DNA of 64,000 nucleotides from an uncultured Spirochaetaceae bacterium (GTDB lineage: Bacteria > Spirochaetota > Spirochaetia > Sphaerochaetales > Sphaerochaetaceae), in contig CALXKZ010000053.1 of the NCBI GenBank assembly GCA_944389065.1, positions 1 to 64,000 on the forward strand, in the 5' to 3' direction. The notes below the pieces were generated by a model. That model was not told the DNA's origin. It made no database searches and saw only the letters and a program-made list of their open reading frames with translations. The translations under genes and the position numbers were made by a program. The stretch's first letter is position 1. Each line of letters begins with the position of its first letter. Positions 52,214-60,384 of this stretch are shown one piece after another.

Positions 52214-54004
52214 GTGTCTACAGAAAGAAGCACATATGAAGTCACAGCGACAAGGAAGAGGCCACAGGATTTTGATCGTCTTGTCGGCCAGGACTTCGTT
52301 GTATCAACACTCGAGAATGCAATCAAAGAGAACAGGATCGCGCATGCATACCTTTTCTCCGGTCCAAGAGGAGTGGGAAAGACGAGTTCTGCCAGGCTTC
52401 TTGCAAAATCCCTGAACTGCGAGAAGGGAATGAGCGCACATCCCTGCGGGGAATGCGAATCCTGCCAGGCTATAGCAAAAGGCTCATCAGTAGATGTAAT
52501 AGAAATCGATGGTGCTTCAAACACATCTGTCAATGATATACGTGCGATAAAGGAAGAGATAATGTTTCCTCCGCAGTCTTCACGCTACAAGATCTATATC
52601 ATAGACGAAGTGCACATGCTCTCCACTTCCGCTTTCAATGCGCTGCTGAAGACCATCGAGGAACCACCTGAATACATAATCTTTATCTTTGCCACGACAG
52701 AGCTGCAGAAAGTACCGGCGACAATAAGATCGAGATGCCAGCAGTTCCGTTTCCAGCTTATAAGCCAGGAACTTATCATGAAGTGCCTTGCATCAGCTGC
52801 AGAGGATATAGGAGTGAAGGCTGATGAAGATGCTCTGTTCTGGATAGCAAAGGAAGCCACGGGTTCCATGCGTGACGCATATACGCTTTTTGATCAGGTC
52901 GCGGCATTCTCCGGCAATCACATAACACTTCAGAAAATAAGGGAGAAACTTGCAATCGCAGGATTCTCAGCGATCTCTGCCATAGTTTCCTCTGTCCTTT
53001 CCGGTGATCTGAAAAGCGCACATGAAGGGCTTGCGGAACTATTCTCAGAAGGCGTTTCCGCAGAGCAGATAACAAAAGATGCTGCTGACTATTTCAGAAC
53101 GCTTCTCCTCTATAAAGAAGGGATCAGGCGGACAGATATACTTGGATCAGCGCTGCAGGATATACCGGAGAACATAGCAGCAATGCTCTCAAAAGAGCAG
53201 ATGGAAGCTGCACTAAGAGCATTTCTTTCTCTTTATCGCGATCTCAGATACTCGCTCTCTCCCCGTTTCGAGATCGAGCTTCTGTTCTCCAGGCTTTCAT
53301 CTCTTCCTCATCTCACATCACCGGAAATCCTCGTAAGGAAGATTGAAGATCTTAAGAACGGAGTTGCAGATGGCAGCATAGTCATAAAGAAATCCGTGCA
53401 GAGAATCGTTGAGGTATCGGCTACGGAAGAAGAGAAGGAAAAAAAAGAAAATCCTGTTCCTGTCCAGATGGCAGATTCAGAAAACATGGATACGGTAATC
53501 CAGCAACCCGTGGAAAGTCTTCCGGATGAAGATGGATTGCCTTGCGGGGATGATTCTGATGAACTCCATCCATTTACCATAAATGATATCCCACAGACAG
53601 CAGAGATGCTTTCAAAGATGGGCAAAACAGTTGCAGCACGCTATCTTGAAGCTGTTGAGAAAGTCTGGGAGAACGATGATGGATCATATTTTCTTATCGT
53701 TTCCAAAGCACTTGCATACAATAGTCTTAAGCTTTCAGAGAAAGAACTTTCAAAGGCGATTGCCGCTGTCATGGGATACCCTGTCATCATACGGCTGAAG
53801 CTTGAAGAGAAAAAGGAAATAACCGATGATGATTTCTCCGAAGACATGAGAAGGCTGAAAGGATTTCTTGGGGGCAAGCTGATCAGAACAGCTGTACCGG
53901 AGAATGAGGAGAACAGCACCAATACAATAGAGAACAAAGGAGCGGACAGCTATGAATCCATACGAGATGTGGAAGCAGATGAGCTCGATTCAGAACAGCC
54001 TTGA
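52214..54004 (+). CDS. dnaX: DNA polymerase III subunit gamma/tau
   Basis: 596 residues. The clamp-loader AAA+ domain opens 'ATRKRPQDFDRLVGQDFVVSTLENAI'. Walker A is 'SGPRGVGKTSSARLLA' (about residues 45-60), the zinc Cys are in 'CEKGMSAHPCGECESC', Walker B is 'IIDEVHML' and sensor 1 follows. Domain III extends to about 365, then a variable acidic linker and the tau C-terminal part. GTG 52214 behind GGAGGG is the start. Loads the sliding clamp in replication. Its 3' end overlaps ybaB by 53 bases. No obvious slippery A-run for gamma production was identified apart from AAAAAAG near 53440. Confidence 0.95.
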   Translation: MSTERSTYEVTATRKRPQDFDRLVGQDFVVSTLENAIKENRIAHAYLFSGPRGVGKTSSARLLAKSLNCEKGMSAHPCGECESCQAIAKGSSVDVIEIDGASNTSVNDIRAIKEEIMFPPQSSRYKIYIIDEVHMLSTSAFNALLKTIEEPPEYIIFIFATTELQKVPATIRSRCQQFRFQLISQELIMKCLASAAEDIGVKADEDALFWIAKEATGSMRDAYTLFDQVAAFSGNHITLQKIREKLAIAGFSAISAIVSSVLSGDLKSAHEGLAELFSEGVSAEQITKDAADYFRTLLLYKEGIRRTDILGSALQDIPENIAAMLSKEQMEAALRAFLSLYRDLRYSLSPRFEIELLFSRLSSLPHLTSPEILVRKIEDLKNGVADGSIVIKKSVQRIVEVSATEEEKEKKENPVPVQMADSENMDTVIQQPVESLPDEDGLPCGDDSDELHPFTINDIPQTAEMLSKMGKTVAARYLEAVEKVWENDDGSYFLIVSKALAYNSLKLSEKELSKAIAAVMGYPVIIRLKLEEKKEITDDDFSEDMRRLKGFLGGKLIRTAVPENEENSTNTIENKGADSYESIRDVEADELDSEQP

Positions 54005-54254
54005 AGAAATGCAGGCAGAGCTTAAGAATATGTCAGTTGAGGGTTCTTCCGGAGCCGGGATGGTAAGGATAACCGTTGATGGTGTCGGTAACCTTAAGTC
54101 CGTGGATATTTCTGAGGAGGCAATGGCAATGAATGACAGGAAGGCTCTTGAGGTCCTTATACTCTCTGCTGCGAATGAAGCTATATCAAAAGCTCAGGCG
54201 GAGCGGGCACAGAAAGGACTTGATAAAGCCAGACAGTATGGATTGAAAATATGA
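53952..54254 (+). CDS. ybaB: YbaB/EbfC nucleoid-associated protein
   Basis: 100 residues. 'MNPYEMWKQMSSIQNSLEEMQAEL' then 'GMVRITVDGVGNLKSVDISEEAM' and 'AANEAISKAQ' match the YbaB family of small dimeric DNA-binding proteins. AAAGGAG 9 bases before the ATG, inside the dnaX end. Overlaps recR by 4 bases. Confidence 0.95.
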   Translation: MNPYEMWKQMSSIQNSLEEMQAELKNMSVEGSSGAGMVRITVDGVGNLKSVDISEEAMAMNDRKALEVLILSAANEAISKAQAERAQKGLDKARQYGLKI

Positions 54255-54841
54255 CAGCCATCGAAGATCTCATAAGACTTCTCAAGCACCTGCCTGGAAT
54301 GGGAGAGAAATCAGCATCAAGACTTGCATATCATCTGATCAGAACAGATAGCAGCTTCAACAAAGCCCTTGGAAGCGCAATCATGGAAATCCAGGACCGT
54401 ATCCATCCCTGCCCTATCTGTGGATGCTATACAGAGGATGAACTATGCTCTTACTGCTCATCTCCTGATAGAGATAATAGTCTGCTGTGCGTGGTTGAGC
54501 AGCCACAGGATGTCCTTTCTATATCCTCATCAGGAGCATACAACGGTCTTTTCCACGTACTTGGCGGAGCAATTGATCCACTAAGCGGCATCGGGCCGGA
54601 TTCTCTTTCATTCCCACAGCTTATGAAACGTATAGATGAAGGCGGTTTCAAAGAGATAATCATAGCCACGAATCCTACCGAAGAGGGTGATACGACAGCA
54701 TTATACATAAGGCACCTGCTGAAAGACAGGGAAGGCATAGCAATCACCCGGCTGGCTTCAGGTCTTCCTATAGGAGGAGATCTTGGCTATGCAGACAAGC
54801 TCACCCTTGCCAGATCAATGAGAGGCCGTGTCAGGATCTGA
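54251..54841 (+). CDS. recR: Recombination protein RecR
   Basis: 196 residues. Helix-hairpin-helix 'LIRLLKHLPGMGEKSASRLAYHL' (residues 6-28), the four-Cys zinc finger 'CPICGCYTEDELCSYC' (about 54-69) and the Toprim domain 'LCVVEQPQDVLSI' onward. Acts with RecF/RecO in RecA loading at gaps. Translation is coupled to ybaB. It overlaps the convergent permease gene by 27 bases. Confidence 0.96.
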   Translation: MTAIEDLIRLLKHLPGMGEKSASRLAYHLIRTDSSFNKALGSAIMEIQDRIHPCPICGCYTEDELCSYCSSPDRDNSLLCVVEQPQDVLSISSSGAYNGLFHVLGGAIDPLSGIGPDSLSFPQLMKRIDEGGFKEIIIATNPTEEGDTTALYIRHLLKDREGIAITRLASGLPIGGDLGYADKLTLARSMRGRVRI

Positions 54842-55594
54842 AAGGCCAGAGGCTATCATTTCAAGGGCGATTCCGATATAGACCAGAAGAACCGCAGGTA
54901 TGGCAATCATCCATGGAGCGGAAAGCATGACAGACCTTGCCTCTGCAAGAATTGAACCGATAGAAGGTACCATAGGCGGAACTCCGCAGCCAAGATATGA
55001 CAACGAAGCCTCGGTCAGTATCGAGGCCGAGAATATTGTGATAGCCTCCGCACCCAGATAAGGAAAGAGGAACGGCAGGACATGCTTTATGAATGCACGG
55101 ACCTTTCCTACGCCCATCATGGATGCTGCAAGAACCGGCCCCTCGCTACGCAGCACCATTGCCCTTGAATTGCAAAGCCTCGCGATATTCGGTATGTTCC
55201 CGATAGTCAGTGCTATTATCAGCTTGATAACCCCAGGCCCTCCTATTGCATTCAGGAAAAGAGCAAGAAGTACAGGAGGAAGGGTCTTCATCGTATCGGA
55301 AAGCATCAGCACCAGAGCCTTTGGCAACCGCACCATCGTGAACGCAAAAGAAAGACATATACCAAGAACAAGCGAAATCAAGGATACAGGAGCTGCTATC
55401 GAAAAAGAGACAAGAATCCCATACCCGATCCTTCCTGCCAGATCACGGCCCAGCGTATCTGTCCCTGCAGCATGCTCAGCTGAAGGTGGCTCAAGCCTTA
55501 TTCTTCCATCAGCGGTTCCTGGAGAGGCATATATTAACGATAAAATGATGATAGCTGTCATCATTACGATTCCAAATGCGGTCCTGCGTTTCAT
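54815..55594 (-). CDS. ABC transporter permease, DppC/OppC type
   Basis: 259 residues, five to six helices. 'RLEPPSAEHAAGTDTLGRDLAGRIGYG' is the DppC N-terminal signature and 'ASMMGVGKVRAFIKHVLPFLFPYL' the cytoplasmic coupling loop (about residues 147-170). It overlaps the DppB-type gene by 4 bases. Although named for peptides, this class also imports oligosaccharides; the operon starts with an alpha-galacturonidase gene. No DppD/DppF ATPase genes follow; recR lies head-on. Confidence 0.9.
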   Translation of the reverse strand: MKRRTAFGIVMMTAIIILSLIYASPGTADGRIRLEPPSAEHAAGTDTLGRDLAGRIGYGILVSFSIAAPVSLISLVLGICLSFAFTMVRLPKALVLMLSDTMKTLPPVLLALFLNAIGGPGVIKLIIALTIGNIPNIARLCNSRAMVLRSEGPVLAASMMGVGKVRAFIKHVLPFLFPYLGAEAITIFSASILTEASLSYLGCGVPPMVPSIGSILAEARSVMLSAPWMIAIPAVLLVYIGIALEMIASGLSDPDTASH

Positions 55595-56529
55595 GATTCT
55601 CTCCTGCTCCGGGGATCTGCAATCATAAGCACAACTTCCAGGATCGCATATATTGCAGCGACTGAAAGCGCAATGAGCATAACAAGCGTTCCTGCAAGCA
55701 GGGAATCCCTTGAGAGAGCAGCTGTAACCAGCAGGGATCCTATTCCAGGAAGAGCGAATACCGATTCAGTCACGGCAGATCCTGCCAGAGCCGATGCCAG
55801 CGAAGAAGCAATGAGCGTATAAAGAACAGGAAGAGCTGGCTTGAAAGCACTTCTCAGCATCACATCCCTTCTTGAGGCTCCGGCAGCAGCAAGAGCAAGA
55901 GAATAGGGTTTATCCAGATTTTCCTTCAAGGCTTTCCGGAATACACGGACAATAAGGGCGGAATGAAGAAGAGAAAGCGTGAGTGAAGGCAGCATGATCG
56001 AACTGATCCATCCTTTTAAAGACAGATCCGGAGGAATATAGCCTGCTGGAGGGAAAAGACCAAGAAGCATAGAGAAGACCAATATAAGAATGAATGCTGT
56101 CAGGAAGGACGGAAGTGAAAGAATGATAATGGAGAAAGCAGAAGCTGCTTTGTACGCAAGCGTCCCTTGATAGGAAGAAAACAGCGAAACGGGAACTGAG
56201 ATGATCAATGCAATCCCTACTGACAATAAGGCAAGTGATATCGTCACGGGATATCTGTATCCGACAATCTCTGCGATGCTCTGTCCTGAGACCGATCTGC
56301 CCCAGTCGCCTTTCATGAATGATAAAAGGAAAGATGCATACCGGATAGCAACCGGCTCATCCGATGATATAGAAGCCCTGTATGCATCCGCTGCCGCTCC
56401 TCCCGCATCCTCCGAAAGAACATAGGAAGTACTATCACCAAGAGAATATACCTGCAGAAGGAATATAATCAATGATACTGCTATCAATGTAAGCAGTATG
56501 ATCATCAGGCGCTGCAATAAATGCTTCAT
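55591..56529 (-). CDS. ABC transporter permease, DppB/OppB type
   Basis: 312 residues from ATG 56529 (an upstream TTG at 56550 is less likely). Helix 1 is 'LLQRLMIILLTLIAVSLIIFLL'. The periplasmic 'SFMKGDWGRSVSGQSIAEIV' and the coupling loop 'AAGASRRDVMLRSAFKPALPVLY' (about 205-227) are DppB signatures. It starts 41 bases after the binding-protein stop. Confidence 0.9.
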   Translation of the reverse strand: MKHLLQRLMIILLTLIAVSLIIFLLQVYSLGDSTSYVLSEDAGGAAADAYRASISSDEPVAIRYASFLLSFMKGDWGRSVSGQSIAEIVGYRYPVTISLALLSVGIALIISVPVSLFSSYQGTLAYKAASAFSIIILSLPSFLTAFILILVFSMLLGLFPPAGYIPPDLSLKGWISSIMLPSLTLSLLHSALIVRVFRKALKENLDKPYSLALAAAGASRRDVMLRSAFKPALPVLYTLIASSLASALAGSAVTESVFALPGIGSLLVTAALSRDSLLAGTLVMLIALSVAAIYAILEVVLMIADPRSRRES

Positions 56530-56570
56530 ACGGGAAAAGATATCAGGCAAAGGCAGTTAAGAGAAGATGC

Positions 56571-58079
56571 TCAGTCAATATTCCAGAAATAGAACCCGTC
56601 CTCTATTATCACCCCATCATGTCCTGGAGCAACGGCGAAAATCGTTGAATAATGGCCTGGAATCATTACCGGAACATATTCCCAGAGCTCAGACTGAAGA
56701 ATTCCCCACTCTTCATAAGCTTCTTCCATCGTTCTTGAATTCAGACCTGCAATCCCAGCCAGAAGAGCACCATCATCAAACCAACCGGGGAAATCCGGAG
56801 AAAGATAGGTCTTCTGCTGCGGAACAGGAACCTTCGACATTGCCGAAACAAAGATATCCCAGGAGGAGGGATCGGTCCGCTTCTCCATGAAAGAAGCCCA
56901 GTCCAGAACCCGGACATCAGCATCAATCCCGGCACTCTCAAGGCAGGATGCAAGAGCAAGCGCGATTCTATCCATATTCGTAAGATTCGATGTGAGTATG
57001 ACCACAGGAGAACCATCATAAGAGGAAAGCCCAAGAAGCTCTTTGCCCTTTTCCGTATCCATCTTTCCAAATGGATCTTCCTGTCCTGTTATCCAAGGAG
57101 TCTGTTCTTTCTCCATATAATCCGAATGAAGGGAAAACCCGTAATCTCCATAGCAGGAACGCATCAATGTATCACGATCTGCTATCAATGATACAGCCTG
57201 CCTGAAAAGCTTATCTGATCCGATTCCCTCCTTCTTGTTGAAGACAAGAACTATCGAACCATTCTCTCCTCCCTGAAGCACAGAAAACCCTTCTTCCATG
57301 ATCCTGTCGACATCATCGGAGGGGATACAGTCCGCAGCATCATATATACCGCTTTCCAGACCGACCATCCTTGTCGTCTCATCCGGAACGAAATAGTATC
57401 TCAGGACATTCATGGCAGCATCCTTCCTTCCCCATAGTCCAGAACTCTCTTCTGCATATGGCCTATACTTATCGAATGCCTTAAGCTCAATATACTCACC
57501 GCTTCTCCACTGAGAGAACTCATAAGGCCCTGTTCCGATGAACTGTGCAACAAAACCTGTGTCTTCCGCTTCCTCGATGCATTCTTCAGGCATAATCACA
57601 GCAGACTGAGGGGAGGATGCTATCATGACAGGAAGGAAAGATAGGTTATCTTCCCCTTCAATTTCGATTGTATATTCATCTACCACATGAAAATGCTCTC
57701 CACCAGAAACAGCAAGGGCCGCGGGCACGCTATCCAACCACCTGTTCATTGATGCCACAGCATCCTGTGCTGTGAGCGTATCACCATTGTGGAATGGAAC
57801 ATCCTTCCTAAGCGAGAAAACAAGCTTATGTCCAGAGTCCGAAAGCATATATGACTCTGCCAGCTCTGTCCTGATTGTGCCTGTCCCGTCAAGGACAAGA
57901 AGCTTCTCATAGATGTTACCAACAGCAATCATCTTCCCTGATATCGAGGAATTAAGCATCACATCAAGAACAGGCGGTTCCTGGCTCAAGGCGATGCTGA
58001 ATGAATCGCTCTTTGCCTCCTCTCCACAGGAGGAAAGAATGATAAGCATTGCGACTATCAGGGAAAACAGCTTCTGCAA
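56571..58079 (-). CDS. ABC transporter substrate-binding lipoprotein, family 5 (peptide/oligosaccharide)
   Basis: 502 residues. Signal peptide with lipobox 'MLIILSSC' (Cys about residue 18). Family 5 features: 'SIALSQEPPVLDVMLNSS', 'LAESYMLSDSGHKLVFSLRKDVPFHNGDTLTAQDAVAS', 'FIGTGPYEFSQWRSGEYIELKAFD' and 'LFRQAVSLIADRDTLM'. The start is a TTG (58079) placed 1 base after the alpha-galacturonidase stop, so translation is probably coupled. That coupling suggests the cargo is a galacturonide rather than a peptide. Confidence 0.88.
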   Translation of the reverse strand: MQKLFSLIVAMLIILSSCGEEAKSDSFSIALSQEPPVLDVMLNSSISGKMIAVGNIYEKLLVLDGTGTIRTELAESYMLSDSGHKLVFSLRKDVPFHNGDTLTAQDAVASMNRWLDSVPAALAVSGGEHFHVVDEYTIEIEGEDNLSFLPVMIASSPQSAVIMPEECIEEAEDTGFVAQFIGTGPYEFSQWRSGEYIELKAFDKYRPYAEESSGLWGRKDAAMNVLRYYFVPDETTRMVGLESGIYDAADCIPSDDVDRIMEEGFSVLQGGENGSIVLVFNKKEGIGSDKLFRQAVSLIADRDTLMRSCYGDYGFSLHSDYMEKEQTPWITGQEDPFGKMDTEKGKELLGLSSYDGSPVVILTSNLTNMDRIALALASCLESAGIDADVRVLDWASFMEKRTDPSSWDIFVSAMSKVPVPQQKTYLSPDFPGWFDDGALLAGIAGLNSRTMEEAYEEWGILQSELWEYVPVMIPGHYSTIFAVAPGHDGVIIEDGFYFWNID

Positions 58080-58080
58080 A

Positions 58081-59424
58081 TCAGTATCTCAGGGCACAGA
58101 GCGTAAGCATTCTATCAAAAAGCTCACGGGATCTGTCCAGATGCATGGAAACCAGCGGATCAAGGGCAAATGCCTCGAAAAGCAGATCCATGTCATTTTT
58201 CCATATAGCCTCAAGCGCTATATCCTGCTCCATCTCAATACGCTGTTCCATAGCCTGAATAGCAAGGCTGGGATCCGAAGAGACTATCGGAACGATTGAA
58301 TCCGCAGAAATGTATCCATTGCTTTCAACTATATGGCCAGCTCCGATGTATCTTACCTGTCCTTTATTCGGAATATTGATATTCGTTTTAAGCGCTCTCT
58401 CGCCACAGAGTGAGAGAAGTATATCCACGCCCTCCTCATCCGAAGGCTCCGCAATAAGCTCTTCATCAGTATATTTCCTGCTCCTTTTTCTGATGGCTTC
58501 TGCTTCTCTGTAGGAGTATGGAGTTCTTACAAATCCATAGCGCCATGCCATCTCATCACTTGTAAGGAAGAAAGGAACAAACTCCGCAAGATGTCTGTCC
58601 CCGGCAGCTCCCAGTGCATCAAAATCACGGAGAAAGCGCAGAGCAACCCTGTGGTCTGATTCAAACCACCTGCCTTCCTTCACTCTCTCTTCTGCCTTCT
58701 CTGTCAGATCAGGGAACGCCTCTCCGGAGGCCACATACTCCCTGAGAAGAGGCAGGACATCCTCTCCCTTGTATTTTGCACTGGTGACAAAGGTAAAATG
58801 ATTGAGACCTGATACATCGATATCTATCTCACGTCTATCAGGAACGGCAATACCACGTTTTTCTGCTATGAATCCGGCGATGAATGCCTCTGTATGGAAT
58901 ACCTCATGGCAGCACCCCAGAGCCTTAATCCCGGGAAAGGCTTTATACAATGCAGCCGTACAGAGTGTCATGGGGTTTGTATAATTGATTACCCAGGCAG
59001 ATGGCGCATATTTCTCGATTTCACGGGCAAAATCAAAGAAAAGAGGCAATGCACGGCGTGCACGCATGAGTCCACCTGGTCCTGTTGTATCACCGACGGA
59101 CTGAAGTATGCCATATTCCTCCGGAAGCTCGAGATCATATTTCCTGATTTCAGTAACTCCTGGCTCAATGGCGATTATTATGAAATCTGAACCAGAAATC
59201 CCTTCCTGGAGGGTATCGGCAACGGAGACAGATAAGCTTGTGCTTCTGCCATTGACTTTGAATATCTCATTTGCAACAGCTTCGTTATTAAGAGCGGCCT
59301 GCCTATCGATATCATAAAGAGCCACATGGGCTCTGATTTTATCCTGCAGCGTAAGATCCTTCAGAAACTGTATCGCCCACAGTCTTGATCCGCCGCCTAT
59401 AATACAGATCCTTACCTTCTCCAT
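58081..59424 (-). CDS. GH4 alpha-galacturonidase (LplD-like)
   Basis: 447-residue NAD+- and Mn-dependent glycosidase. ATG 59424 has GGAGGG upstream. The Rossmann start is 'RICIIGGGSRLWAIQFLKDL' and the catalytic region 'NYTNPMT' plus 'GCCHEVFHTEAFIAG' (about residues 160-195). The CHEV tetrad is the known mark of alpha-galacturonidases within GH4, as opposed to CHSV/CDxP types for other sugars. It cleaves alpha-galacturonosides by an oxidation-elimination mechanism in the cytoplasm. First gene of an operon with a Dpp-type importer. Confidence 0.88.
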   Translation of the reverse strand: MEKVRICIIGGGSRLWAIQFLKDLTLQDKIRAHVALYDIDRQAALNNEAVANEIFKVNGRSTSLSVSVADTLQEGISGSDFIIIAIEPGVTEIRKYDLELPEEYGILQSVGDTTGPGGLMRARRALPLFFDFAREIEKYAPSAWVINYTNPMTLCTAALYKAFPGIKALGCCHEVFHTEAFIAGFIAEKRGIAVPDRREIDIDVSGLNHFTFVTSAKYKGEDVLPLLREYVASGEAFPDLTEKAEERVKEGRWFESDHRVALRFLRDFDALGAAGDRHLAEFVPFFLTSDEMAWRYGFVRTPYSYREAEAIRKRSRKYTDEELIAEPSDEEGVDILLSLCGERALKTNINIPNKGQVRYIGAGHIVESNGYISADSIVPIVSSDPSLAIQAMEQRIEMEQDIALEAIWKNDMDLLFEAFALDPLVSMHLDRSRELFDRMLTLCALRY

Positions 59425-59461
59425 CCGCCCTCCAGTGGAATATCCCATGCCAAACATGGAA

Positions 59462-59488
59462 GGAAAAGAAAAGCCGGCATTGCCGGCT
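59462..59488 (-). terminator. Rho-independent terminator after the SDR gene
   Basis: On the minus strand AGCCGGC (59488-59482), 3-base loop, GCCGGCT (59478-59472), then TTTCTTTTCC. It lies 9 bases after the dehydrogenase stop and before the GH4 gene. Confidence 0.85.
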
Positions 59489-59496
59489 CTGAACCA

Positions 59497-60282
59497 TTAC
59501 TGTGGCTGCTTTCCTATATAAGCAAGGATGCCTCCATCGACATATAGAATATGTCCATTGACGAAGTTCGATGCATCGGATGCAAGGAATACTGCAGGTC
59601 CCTGAAGATCTGAGGTCTTGCCCCATCTATGTGCTGGGGTCTTTGCAAGAATGAATTCGTTGAACGGATTGCCAGGAACTCTGAGAGGAGCAGTCTGCGG
59701 CGTCTCGATGTATCCAGGTCCAATGCCATTGCACTGGATGTTGTACTCACCATACTCTGAAGCGATGTTCCTTGTGAGCATCTTAAGACCACCCTTTGCT
59801 GCTGCATATGCGCTTACTGTCTCTCTTCCAAGCTCAGACATCATTGAACAGATGTTGATGATCTTGCCATGGCCCTGCTTGATCATTCCTGGGATAACAG
59901 CCTTGGAGACGATGAATGGCGCATTGAGATCAACATCGATGACCTGGCGGAATTCCTCTGCTTTCATATCACACATCGGGATTCTCTTGATGATGCCTGC
60001 ATTATTCACAAGGATATCGATCTTACCGAGATCCTTTACAATCTGCGCTGTAGTCTCCTGAACCTGAGCCTCATTCGTTACATCACAGACATAACCCTTA
60101 GCTTCAATGCCCTCTTCCTTATAAGCAGCAAGTCCCTTATCAACAAGTTCCTGCTTGATATCATTGAAGGCAATCTTTGCACCAGCTGCCGCAAAAGCAG
60201 ATGCAATTGCAAATCCGATGCCATATGATGCACCAGTTACCCATGCAACCTTTCCCTCAAGGGAGAAATCCTTCATGTCCAT
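59497..60282 (-). CDS. Short-chain dehydrogenase, gluconate 5-dehydrogenase/KduD-like
   Basis: 261 residues from ATG 60282 behind AGGAGG. The NAD motif 'VTGASYGIGFAIASAFA' (about residues 14-30), 'LVNNAGIIKR', catalytic Ser in 'INICSMMSELGRETVS' and Tyr-Lys in 'AYAAAKGGLKMLTRN' (about 158-172) are complete. The 'CSMMSELGR' and 'FVNGHILYVDGG' segments are closer to gluconate 5-dehydrogenase than to KduD. In a pectin context it could reduce 2,5-diketo-3-deoxygluconate to KDG, the step after GH105. No kduI gene is in the window. Function between these two is open. Confidence 0.85.
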   Translation of the reverse strand: MDMKDFSLEGKVAWVTGASYGIGFAIASAFAAAGAKIAFNDIKQELVDKGLAAYKEEGIEAKGYVCDVTNEAQVQETTAQIVKDLGKIDILVNNAGIIKRIPMCDMKAEEFRQVIDVDLNAPFIVSKAVIPGMIKQGHGKIINICSMMSELGRETVSAYAAAKGGLKMLTRNIASEYGEYNIQCNGIGPGYIETPQTAPLRVPGNPFNEFILAKTPAHRWGKTSDLQGPAVFLASDASNFVNGHILYVDGGILAYIGKQPQ

Positions 60283-60384
60283 AGTAATACCTCCTGCCTC
60301 AACGCAATTCAAGGCGATGACAATATTGATTGTAATACAGCATGCCGCTCAACGCAAGAAGAAAATGAAACTGTGTTCCGATTT

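Noticed and set aside
54815..58079. Plain dipeptide transporter
   Set aside because: The subunits are of the peptide family, but the 1-base spacing to an alpha-galacturonidase gene makes an oligosaccharide cargo more likely; left as inference.
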